Shown here: piece after piece, positions 41,985 through 51,700 of the stretch | How the letters are laid out: the number at the start of each line of letters is the position of its first letter | Numbering within the stretch: position 1 is the first letter of the stretch | Assembly: GCF_000471905.2 (NCBI RefSeq) | Contig: NW_006499858.1 | Location: forward strand, 331,247-395,246 | DNA length: 64,000 nt | Reading direction: 5' to 3' | From: Amborella trichopoda | Lineage: Eukaryota; Streptophyta; Magnoliopsida; Amborellales; Amborellaceae | Notes under the pieces: model-generated | Databases searched by the model: none | Told to the model about the DNA's origin: nothing | Seen by the model: only the letters and a program-made list of their open reading frames with translations | Translations under genes and position numbers: made by a program

Positions 41985-42200
41985 GTATCTATGAGACTAT
42001 TTGAGGTCACAAATATCCTTAGCCATCTGACTTTAAATTGGACAACTTGAGGTGTGTCATAAAGTTTGAGAAACTTTCTTTAAATTTTGAATCTAGTCAA
42101 TTACACATTCATAATCACTCGATTTGAAATCTGATGGACAAGAGTATTGTTATTTTCTTTTACCAAAAGTAAACAATCTTTGTGTACTTCTTATTTATTT
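41985..42200. mobile_element. Short inverted-repeat MITE, family 2, copy 3
   Basis: TATGAGACTATTTGAGGTCA at the left and ACCAAAAGTAAACAATCTTT at the right. The arms are more diverged than in the neighbouring copy 2, and the interior includes CATCTGACTTTAAATTGG. Confidence 0.55.
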
Positions 42201-42240
42201 ACTGGGCACAAATAACAATGAATTTTCTTGAAATATATTT

Positions 42241-42622
42241 GGTGTAGTTTGCAACTTTAAACAATTAGAGTAAGGTGCACCTCTAATAACCTCCACATAT
42301 TATTATAAGATGTAATTAAAATTATTAGGATAGCTTGAGAATCTATTTTCATCTCTAATTATAAAATTTTAAACTCCAAAAATGTTTCAAATCAAGTAGA
42401 TCTATAAACACATGAAAATTTTGAAAATGGATGGTCTAGATAATGTGTATTAAGATGCACCATTTTTGGGACTTTAAATCTTTTTCTTGTTCATATCTAT
42501 ACATCTCGATATCGACACGATCAATTAGATGGTTTTCTAATATCAAAACGTCATTTTTCTATGATTTTTGAGGTGCGCCTTAATTCTACAGTATAAGGTT
42601 GCAACCCTATATAAACTTTTTT
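42241..42622. mobile_element. Mutator-like MITE, family 1, copy A
   Basis: Left GGTGTAGTTTGCAACTTTAA; right end with TATAAGGTTGCAACCCTATA (42592-42611, a 20-base palindrome with one mismatch) then AAACTTTT. The interior has the family block ATCAAGTAGATCTATAAACA and ATCTCGATATCGACACGATC. No clear target duplication. Confidence 0.65.
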
Positions 42623-42772
42623 CAAAAGTTTTATTTTGGTGGGTTACTCCATATTCTATGCAAAAGAGCAACCAAGGGGATTTTTTCCATCTTAAATTTT
42701 GGAATCACGTGGATAAATTTGTTCAATAGATCTTCCCATACAAATAATGTAATTATGAAAGGGATGAAGTTC

Positions 42773-43140
42773 CTATAAGGCCTCGGTTTTTTGAAAACAA
42801 AATAAAGCCTCACCTCAAATCATCGTCGGGAAAAGTATTTTAATGATGGAAATTTCTATGATGGCTCTAAAATCAATTTTCAATACCGACAATAAAATTT
42901 GAAACTCAAAAAAATGCAACAGATCTTGCGAGTATGTGAATACTTATTGTTAAGGCAAAATGGACGGTCTAGATATTTGTTTATAATATGCACTATTTTA
43001 GAGCTTGAAATCCTGATTTTTTTCACAACATAATATTTGAGTCGAGATAATCGATGTAAAGGTTTTTCCATACTTGTAATTCTCGATGAGTTATAAGGTG
43101 AGGATTTACTTATTTTGATAGGGCTGCAGCCCTATCAAAC
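42773..43140. mobile_element. Mutator-like MITE, family 1, copy B (diverged)
   Basis: Family interior is present but divergent. The right end carries a perfect 20-base palindrome, GATAGGGCTGCAGCCCTATC (43117-43136), different in sequence from that of the other copies. The left end near TATAAGGCCTCGG is worn. Confidence 0.5.
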
Positions 43141-43340
43141 CATATTCTTTATAAAAATAATTCCTAATTTTTTTTTGGCCCAAATTTTGCACTCGCTCTA
43201 GATATCTAAAATCCAAAGTCACAAAGCCAATTTGAGATTTTCAATATCCATAGTCATCTTTAAATTTTTTAAAGGTCAAATTTTTAGGTAAGAAAATCTA
43301 AAGTGACTTCTGAATGGGTTCGTCGGTGGAATTGGTTAAA

Positions 43341-43731
43341 GGGTGCGGTTTGTATGGAGCCTAGGCTCTAAGCAATCCTATTAGAGCCCACCTTCAAATA
43401 GTGTCGAGGATTGTGGTTTCAATACTGGAAATTGTTTTGATAGCCTTAAAATATATTTTCATATTTATTGATAAAGTTTAAAGCTTAAAAAATAGTGTAG
43501 ATCGATGATATCTATGAAAACTTGAAAATTTTTAAAATTGATGGTCCAAAGCATTACAAAATACACTATTTCCAAAACTTGAAATCCATTTCTTTCTTAT
43601 GTTCATGAATCTTGATGTCGAGATGATCAATTTAAGGATATTTGAGCATCAAAACAACCTCTTCTAGTGAAAGTTTTGAGGTAGGCTCGAATTTGATTGT
43701 TTAGAGCTTCGGCTCTATATAAACTTTTCCC
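43341..43731. mobile_element. Mutator-like MITE, family 1, copy C
   Basis: GGGTGCGGTTTGTATGGAGC at the left and CTCTATATAAACTTTTCCC at the right. Flanks TTGGTTAAA and TTAGTTAAA, a 9-bp target duplication with one change. Both ends hold palindromes: GAGCCTAGGCTC near 43357, and TAGAGC-TTCG-GCTCTA at 43702-43717. 391 bases, non-coding. Confidence 0.85.
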
Positions 43732-43770
43732 TTAGTTAAATGACCAAAATATGGGCATATATTGATTTTA

Positions 43771-44103
43771 AGGTGCGGTTTGTATAGAGCCGAAACTCTA
43801 AACAATCAAATTAGAGCCCACCTTCAAATAGTGTCGAGAAATATGGTTTCAATATTGGAAAGTTTTGTGATAGCCTTAAATTATATTTTCATCTACAGTT
43901 ATAAAATTTAAAGCTTAAAAAATAGTGTAGATCGAGCAGATCTATGAAAACTTGAAAATCTTGAAAATTGACAGTAAAAAAATGTGTTACAAGATGCACT
44001 ATTTCTAAAACTTGAAATCCATTTTTTCTCATGTCCATGCATCTCGATGTCGAGATGATCAATTTGATGATATTTGGGCCTCGGCTCTATGTAAACTTTT
44101 CCC
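43771..44103. mobile_element. Mutator-like MITE, family 1, copy D
   Basis: A perfect 9-bp target duplication TTGATTTTA flanks it (43762-43770 and 44104-44112). The ends are AGGTGCGGTTTGTATAGAGC and GGCTCTATGTAAACTTTTCC. It lacks about 55 bases just inside the right end compared with other copies. Confidence 0.85.
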
Positions 44104-44112
44104 TTGATTTTA

Positions 44113-45264
44113 TGCCTCACATAAACATTACATCTTTTGACATATTTTTTAGGAAAAATATTCATAATATATATACTTATGTTAGGGTACTCACACTATA
44201 GAGTAATTTACCATTGTATTCAACAAAATTTGGACACTTAGGGGTCGTTTGGATACCTGGAAATATATTGCCTATGAAATATATTACTTGCATAATACAT
44301 TACCTGCAAATGGATTGTTATTGTTCGGGTAGTATTTAGATGCAACCTGGGAAATATATTGTTATTGTTTGGCTATGTCTAGAAAAAATATGGGAAATGC
44401 ATTACCGACAGTTTACCAGTACATTCCTATAAACTATCATTTCTTTTTTTTGTAATAAAATTTCATTGAAATGTGGAATTAAAGTCATCATCACACCATT
44501 CCAAAAATATTTTCTAATAATAACATCATCACAATTCCAAAAAGATTTTCTAATAATAACTTGTACCATTCTAAAGTCATCATGATACAATTTCCTACTA
44601 ATTTTGCATGCATTTGACACTTACATGGAATCACAGGTCTTCGAACATGATTCGACTTTGGTTTCAACATGATAAGTCATTGGAATAATATAATTGGAAT
44701 AATATGATTTTATTGTAATAAGTCTTATTTTTATTTATTTTTTATATAAGTCTTTCAAATGTCTCTATATATAATTTCAAATAAACAATAAATTTATGAT
44801 ATCAAATTCAAAATCTTTATAGTAGTTAAAAAATGAGAAGAAGTTTGATTAGTAAACTAGAAGATTTGGTATTTTCAGTAAAAACTTTTGAGGCATTGGA
44901 GAAGACTAAAAATGTATCTTATTTCAATTGAGTTTTTACTATTTTTTTATGAGGATTACGTTTTTACTAATCACTTATGAAAATTATGTTGTGTGAAATT
45001 TTTTAGGGATAAAGGGATATAAAAATGGATGTGCGAGGAGAGTAGAAATAAATGTGTACAAACACTTCTAAATAGAGTTTAGAGAGAAACTAGAAGAGAA
45101 AATAGAAATGGAGGTCAGAGAGAGGGAGAATGGAGAGAGTATGGATGAGTAAAAGAGAGAGGGATAATGGCGGGAGATAGATAATTTTTTTGTAAAAGAG
45201 TCGCTTACACACGTAATGGGTTTCACATCTGTTATTTCCATTTTAAATGTATCCAAACATGGTA
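44113..45264. other. Intergenic, nothing recognised
   Basis: Very AT-rich, with a local duplication near 44480-44560 (TTTTCTAATAATAACATCAT-like) and a GA-rich patch near 45100-45170. No gene. Confidence 0.4.
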
Positions 45265-45273
45265 AATCTTATA

Positions 45274-45736
45274 AGGAAAATATCTCTATATCCCCTTTTT
45301 TAGGTTTCATTTCTAGATAAACCGAAGGTTTTAAAAGATATCTTCTAACCCCGCGACAACTGTAAACTTATTTTTTAACCTAAACAAATGTAAGAAAGAC
45401 ATGATCTTTCTAAACCCAATCATCTCTATTCACTTATATACCCCAAACTTATCTTTTTCTTTCTCTCTCTTCTTGTGTCTCTCACTCTCTCTCTCCTCCC
45501 GTGTTTTCCAAATACCTCTCTCTCTCCTCTCGGTTATCTTTCTCGAAAAGTTTGAATGATGGCTTTTAGAAAAAATATGTCTTTTAAGATTTGTTTGGCC
45601 TAAAAAAACAGGTTTAAATTAGCTCAGGGGTTGGAAGAAATAAAAACTACAAATTTTATTCCTTAAGATATATTTTAAAACTTTGAGTCTATTGTAAAAT
45701 GAAACTTAAAAATAGGAAATATGTAGATATTTTCCC
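45274..45736. mobile_element. Second Mutator-like element type
   Basis: AGGAAAATATCTCTATATCC at the left. The inverted right end is GGGAAAATATCTACATATTT, with about 38 bases of pairing through TTTCATTT. Flanks AATCTTATA and AATCTCATG agree at 7 of 9. A CT-rich interior (45455-45545) with no ORF. Size and a 9-bp duplication suggest a Mutator-like MITE unrelated in sequence to family 1. Confidence 0.55.
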
Positions 45737-46092
45737 AATCTCATGTTACCCAAGTATCACCTTATATGCCCTTGTATTGTATGGACTTTTTTTAGGAAGG
45801 ATATTTTAGTTTATATATATATATATATATATATTCTAGGAAAAATTCTCATTTATATATTTTTTGGTGGGATTTAAAAAAGGTTATTTGTATTCTGAAC
45901 TTTATGCTCATTTCCCCATTTTTCAATTTTTTATTTTTCCAAAGTGCTCTTGGTCAAAATGATAGGTTTTTTTGTTTTATTTCTTAGTTTTTGCGTTGAA
46001 ACTTGGAGTTCCGACTTTAAATTTTGTTAAAAGAGGGTCAAAACATAGAGTTTCGATCTAGACTTAAAAATTTGTATTTTTTTTTTCTTTTG

Positions 46093-46440
46093 AATTGCAA
46101 GGTGCTTCCTTATACCATCGAAGTAAGACACACCTCTAAAATTTGCTCAGAAATGTCATGCCGGTGTTGGACCTTTTTCATCCCTAGTTATAAATTTGGA
46201 TATTTAAAAAATAATGCAGATAGAGTAGATCAATAAACACTTAAAATCTTGAAAATAGACCGTCCAAATAATTGCTAAAATGTGCATTATTTATTGAACT
46301 TGGTGTTCATTTTTTCATGTTCATGCATCTCTTAGTTGAAATGATCAATTGGACGGTTCTTTTACACCATAACACTTTGTTCTCTAGGATTTTTCATCTT
46401 ATTTCAATAGTATAAGGTTGCAACCTTATATAAACTTTTT
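46093..46440. mobile_element. Mutator-like MITE, family 1, copy E
   Basis: The right end contains the perfect 20-base palindrome TATAAGGTTGCAACCTTATA (46411-46430). The left end (TTGCAAGGTGCTTCC) is degraded. Family interior (AGAGTAGATCAATAAACACT) present. Same palindrome subtype as copies A and I. Confidence 0.6.
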
Positions 46441-46486
46441 CCTTTTTTGAATGGTTGGATGAGATTATCCAACCTTCAAGCTTTGT

Positions 46487-46870
46487 GGGTGTGGTTTGTA
46501 TAAGGCTAAGGCCCTAAACAATCAAAGTAAGGCGTACCTTCAAATAATACCGAAATGCATTATTTCATTATTATGAATCTTTGTGATGGCCTTAAAATTT
46601 ATTTTCATTACCAATTATAAACCTAAAAAATAGTGTAGATTGATCATATCTATGAACGCTTGGAAACTTTGGAAATTAAGGTCAAGATAATACATTACAA
46701 TATGCACTATTTCCAAGATTTGGAATCTATTTTTTCTCATTTCTATATATCTTGAGGTTAAGATGATCGAATTAAGGGTTTTTCAGCGTCAAAATAATCT
46801 ATGCTAGTGAATTTCCAATATACGCCTTAATTTGATTGTTTAGGGCTTCACCCTTATATAAACTTTTTTT
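46487..46870. mobile_element. Mutator-like MITE, family 1, copy F
   Basis: Left GGGTGTGGTTTGTATAAGGC; right TTAGGGCTTCACCCTTATAT. Its palindromes (TAAGGC-TAAG-GCCCTA and TAGGG-CTTCA-CCCTTA) are imperfect and of a sequence not found in the other copies. No clear target duplication. Confidence 0.6.
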
Positions 46871-46939
46871 TTTTTTAAATGACTAGTCCGATCTCCAACT
46901 TTCAACTCAGTTATTTATAGTTTTCCACTATTTTTTAAG

Positions 46940-47332
46940 GGGCGCGGTTTGTATAGAGCCGAGGCTCTAAACAATCAAATTAGAGGCCACCTTCAAATAG
47001 TATCGAGATATATGGTTTCAATATTGAAAATCTTTGTGACAGCCTTAAAATATATTTTCACCTTTAATTATAAAATTTAAAACTTCAAAAATAGTGTAGA
47101 TGGAGTAGATCTATGAAAACTTGAAAAACTTGAAAATTGACGGTAAAAACATGTGCTACAAGATGCATTATTTCCAAAACTTGAAATCAATTTTTTCTCA
47201 TCTTCATGCATCTTGATGTCGAGATGATCAATTTGAGAATATTTGGACAACAAAACAACCTCTTCTAGTGAAATTTTTGAGGTGAGCACTAATTTGATTG
47301 TTTAGGGCATCAGCTCTATATAAATTTTTCCC
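46940..47332. mobile_element. Mutator-like MITE, family 1, copy G
   Basis: Left GGGCGCGGTTTGTATAGAGC with the palindrome TAGAGCC-GA-GGCTCTA (46954-46969). Flanks TTTTTTAAG and TTTTTTAAA. The right flank is also the left flank of copy H, so the two elements are fused head to tail through one 9-bp sequence. Confidence 0.8.
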
Positions 47333-47341
47333 TTTTTTAAA

Positions 47342-47738
47342 GGGTGTAGTTTGTATATAGCCAAGGATCTAGACAATCAAATTAGAGCCTACCTTCAAAT
47401 AGTGTTTGAGAAAAGCGGTTTCAATATTGAAAATCTTTTGTGATAGCCTTAAAATATATTATTAACTTTAATTTTAAAAAATTAAAGCTTCAAAAATAGT
47501 ATAGATCAAGTAGATCTATGAAATCTTGAAAAACTTGAAAATTGACGGTCCAAAATGCGTTACAAGATGTATTATTTCCAAATCTTGAAATCTATTTTTT
47601 TTTTCTCATGGCCTTAGATCTTGATGTCGAGATGATCAATTTGAGGGTATTTGGGCACCAAAACAACCTCTTCTAGTGAAAAATTTGAGCTGGGCTCTAA
47701 TTTGATTGTTTAGAGCCGGCTCTATATAAACTTTTCCC
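47342..47738. mobile_element. Mutator-like MITE, family 1, copy H
   Basis: Flanked by a perfect 9-bp duplication TTTTTTAAA (47333-47341 and 47739-47747). The right palindrome is TAGAGCCGGCTCTA (47711-47724). The left one is damaged (ATAGCCAAGGATCTA). 397 bases, non-coding. Confidence 0.85.
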
Positions 47739-47971
47739 TTTTTTAAAAGCGTTTTAGAATATGAAGGTTTGGTGTGGTCCAGAAACCTTTAATAATTTTT
47801 TTGAGTTTCATTTAATAAAAAAAATAGGTTAGAAATTGGACTTCCAACCAAGAAATAAGAAAAAATAAAAAGAAAATCTCATGGAGGTAATTTGGAAAAA
47901 ATAAAAAAATTCATAAAAAGCATGTACATGAATTTTTAAAATATAATAGATATTAAAAAAAATAGTATATA

Positions 47972-48185
47972 ATGAGGACATTTACCTTCGGTATAAAGTG
48001 GTCACAATTGATTTTGCCTATTGATGTAAAATTATGTTGTTGAATTTATTTTATTGACCAAGGTCAAAGTTAAAAAAAATTCCTTCAACTTTATGACACA
48101 TCTAAACTATCAAATTTCACGTCCAATGGTTGTAAATAATTATGACAACTCTACACCAAAAATAAATGATCTTATTGTATACCAT
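47972..48185. mobile_element. Short inverted-repeat MITE, family 2, copy 4
   Basis: GAGGACATTTACCTTCGGTA with GTGGTCACAATTGA at the left and CACCAAAAATAAATGATCTT at the right, as in copies 1-3. It lies about 240 bases upstream of the SPINSTER-like gene's TATA element. Confidence 0.6.
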
Positions 48186-48421
48186 CTTTATTTTAAATAC
48201 CACGAAATAAAATAGGTATCTGTAAAAATTTTCTAAATTTTCACGCAAATACGTTGACAGGATGATTTGGTGGAATAAAAATATTCGAATACACAACAAA
48301 TCTACAAGATTTCAAATCTTTTTTTTAAAAAGGTAGAATTAGATATTATTGGGATCTAGCTGTTAAGTGGTTACCGCTTATTCGAAATATTCAAATACAA
48401 GATTCAAAAATTCAAATTATT

Positions 48422-48428
48422 TATAAAA
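48422..48428 (+). promoter_or_regulatory. Probable TATA box of the SPINSTER-like gene
   Basis: TATAAAA, about 55 bases before the GA-rich leader and 320 before the ATG. A start of transcription near 48455-48465 would fit. Position and match are the only evidence. Confidence 0.4.
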
Positions 48429-48480
48429 TGAAATCATAAGATGAGAAAATGACAATTACCTTTCAAATCCGAGTGGAGTT

Positions 48481-48640
48481 CTAGAGAGAGAAAGGGAGAA
48501 GAGAGAGAAAGGAGATATTCCGAGACGACTTGGACTTAGAGAGAGAAAGGGAGAAGAGAGAGAAAGGAGTTATTCCGAGACGACTTGGCGCTAGAGAGAG
48601 AAAGGGAGAAGAGAGATGGAATATTCCGAGCTGTAGAGAG
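48481..48640 (+). repeat. 55-bp GA-rich repeats in the 5' leader
   Basis: Three units with a 55-base period (AGAGAGAGAAAGGGAGAAGA at 48483, 48538 and 48593). The first two end TATTCCGAGACGACTTGG and the third is shortened. More GAGA runs follow to 48722. GA repeats near plant promoters can bind BBR/BPC proteins. Any such role here is inferred. Confidence 0.85.
48616..48636 (+). CDS. Six-codon upstream ORF in the leader
   Basis: ATG at 48616 starts a frame of six codons ending in TAG at 48634-48636, about 105 bases before the main ATG at 48742. If the leader begins near 48460, scanning ribosomes would meet this ATG. Its context (GAGAGATGG) is fair: purine at -3 and G at +4. It may be decorative, and no peptide function is implied. 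Confidence 0.3.
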   Translation: MEYSEL

Positions 48641-48741
48641 AGAAAGAGATTGAGTGGAAGCAACAAAGAGAGAGGAGAGAGAAAGAGAGACCACGGGAAA
48701 GGGGCTGTAGAGAGAGAAAGGGTTAGACGGCTCTTAATTCC

Positions 48742-51700
48742 ATGGTGCCGCTTAATACTGAGGTGGTTGCAGGTTCGGGCCCAGCAACAAGCACGGACGC
48801 GACCACGGACGCCACCACTGCTGCGGCCATGGACGAGGATTCCAAGCCCTCCTGGTTCACCCCCAAAAGGTGTTATTCGTCCCACCTTCTCTTTCTTTTA
48901 CTTCTCTCTCTTCTTTCTTATCACTGCAATAATTTTCTCTCATGGCTCTTATCTCTGCAATGTTTTTCTTGAGCCATGTTATTCGTACTTCATTGTGGGC
49001 GTGAGAAACCACTTTTTATGGGTTGAAATTTGGGGTGCAAAGGGTTACTTTTTGGGAAATTTTGATGGCAATTCACGGGTTTTTGCTTGAGGTTATGAGA
49101 ATGCAATGGAGCTTGAGATGATTAGTAGTTTTTCGAAGGAAGGGTTCGATCTGGACTATACCCATTTCATGTATTAGATGACTTTTTGTAATTGAGTCGT
49201 GAAAATCAACTTCAACCCAAAAAGGACTAGATGCCATTAGAGAAGTGCGGGCAGTGGAAGGAAATTTGTTTATTTATGTTATCTTTGTTTTGGAAAAGGT
49301 TTTCATGGAATACGAATGCTTGTTTGTGCCTTTGTGCGTTCTCAATGCTGTAAATTAAATGGGACCTTTTCATAAGTCTTGGTAGGAAAATCCCTATTTA
49401 ATGTGCCAAAAATTTCTCCTTTGTGTCTCTTTATGTTCTCAAGGTGTAAAAAGATTAGGGTTACTATGTTAGCATTTGGATTTTGAACAGTCTGATAGAA
49501 ATTCCTCAAACGTTCAATGTTAACTATGGATGGTTGAGGAGTGTTATCCATTCATCAAACGTTGGTGGAGCTTTTCTGATGGACTTTTGAGCTGAGAAAT
49601 GACAATCCTCAACCATTCATTGTTGACAATAGGTATTGAGGAGTGGCCAGAAGACTATCCGGAACCACTAAATGTATTATGCTGTTCCAAAAGATCTTAC
49701 ACTTTTGTCAGTGAATTGAACATACTACTTATCCTTTAGAAGGTAGTCCTTTGGGAATGAAAATTACAAATATAATTCAATGAATGAAAATTACAAATAC
49801 TATTCAATACATATCATATATGCATGAACTGATGAACTGTTATTCTGTAACATTATGAAGTACCTCTATACATCACGAGTTTATCCATGAAGAAAGAATG
49901 CTTTCTATTGAAATTGTGGTAGTAAATGCTTTTCAAACTTGGCCTTTGAGATTTAATACCGTGTAATCTTCCCTTTGAGAAAGGTTTATTCAACTGCAAC
50001 GCGCTTCATCCTAACCTGAACAAAGGGTCCTAGTCCTGTGTGTCTCTGGAGGAATATTAAATATCAGAAAGTTGAATCTTAGGATTACTAGCATTCCCTA
50101 ATTTATAGTACCAAGGTTTAGAAATCTGCTTTTTCATGGTTCTTTAGGTGAGGCCTGTATATTTATCCATTGCACGTCTGATATATATTGCAAGGATAGA
50201 ATAATAACAAATAAGAATTTAAACACCATCCTGCAATATCAGTCTTTTCCCTTCTAAAAAACTGTATTTATTGGCCCCCAAGGGACACGATGCATAGAAC
50301 AACTGGAAAAATATGCTTGGGGAGTTTGGGTAATTGAAAATAGGAAAAAAAGCAATGATATTATTGCAATGAACATTTAGTTGTGCCTACCACAATTTGG
50401 ACAGATGTTTCAGACTCTTCTACTGTAAATTGCTAAAAATTTCTTGCATTTCATGTTGGATCAATGTCTTGCACTTAGTGGAAAATGATACCTTTAGCTG
50501 CCTTTGTGAACTTTCTGAGTTGTATTTTGTGGGTCTGTGTTTGAATAAATGATTTATTTTTATTATTTTTGCAGGTTGCTTATAATTTTTTGCATAATAA
50601 ACATGCTAAACTATGTTGATCGAGGAGCCATAGCAAGCAATGGTGTGAATGGGAGCAGAGTAACATGCACTGAAAGTGGCATATGCACTGGTGGGAGTGG
50701 AATTCAGTAAGTGGGATACTTACAGTGTTTCATTAAAGCATGTCAAATAATGTTCAGATTGATCATTCTGGAGTTTACTGTATCCAACATTATGAGGAAA
50801 GAAAAATTGTGCTTATTTTTTCGGAGTTTAGGGGGATGCCTAATTTCTGGTTCTGATGAGGACATGCTTGATGTGTTTGAGTGTGTCTGGCTGCACTTGA
50901 TTTCATCGACCTGCTGATGTACCATCTTTGGTTTGATGTACCTCATTTTTCTCAATGAATTGGATCATATTTACTGTAAATTGAAACATTGAAATGTGAA
51001 TTTTTGAATAATAAATGCAGGTGTCCTGGTTTAACAATAACTTTGAAGCGCTTGTTTCTTGACTAACTTAATATTTGGAATGCAATTGTTTATTCATGAT
51101 GTCATCACTTTTTTATTGATTTTTGTAAATTACAGTAAATTTATGGTTCATACATGTTTTATCTGGAGAAGGACTTCACACGGGTCAGAACTTGATTTGA
51201 TTGGGCTCTTAAGCTTGTCTAGGCATTGAGGATGTTTGGCGACGATCTTGTTCCTATCCTAAATGTCCCACCCATCTGAAGGAGCATGTTTGGGTAGCAC
51301 CATATGAGCCATTGATGTATAAAGGGCTATGGGCTTTAGTGCTCCCTGATTGTTAAGTCCATTAATTATAGTAAAACTGTAATTTATATAAAACTTCTCC
51401 TTGGCACATTCTTTCAGGTAACAAAATATTCTTCACATTTTTATCATTATAAAATTTTAGGAAACTGAAATATCTCACCTTGGTTTGGATTGAATTGTTA
51501 TTAATATAATATATTGTTGAGAGATGTGGTTTACAGGTATATTGACTGACCACATAAGATACAACTATGCTGGATGTTTTGAATATTGTAATATGAGTAT
51601 ACAGCCTACCTTGTATGACGAAAACTAGCAGGCTTATGTGAGGAGAGTCATATTTGGCCGAAGTTAGTAACCCACTTTCCTGTTCTTTTGAGATGTTCTC

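Noticed and set aside
48530..49090. 186-residue plus-strand ORF in the transporter leader
   Set aside because: A GA-repeat reading (Glu/Arg-rich) in another frame, running into intron 1. The frame starting at 48742 is the one that splices into MFS exons.
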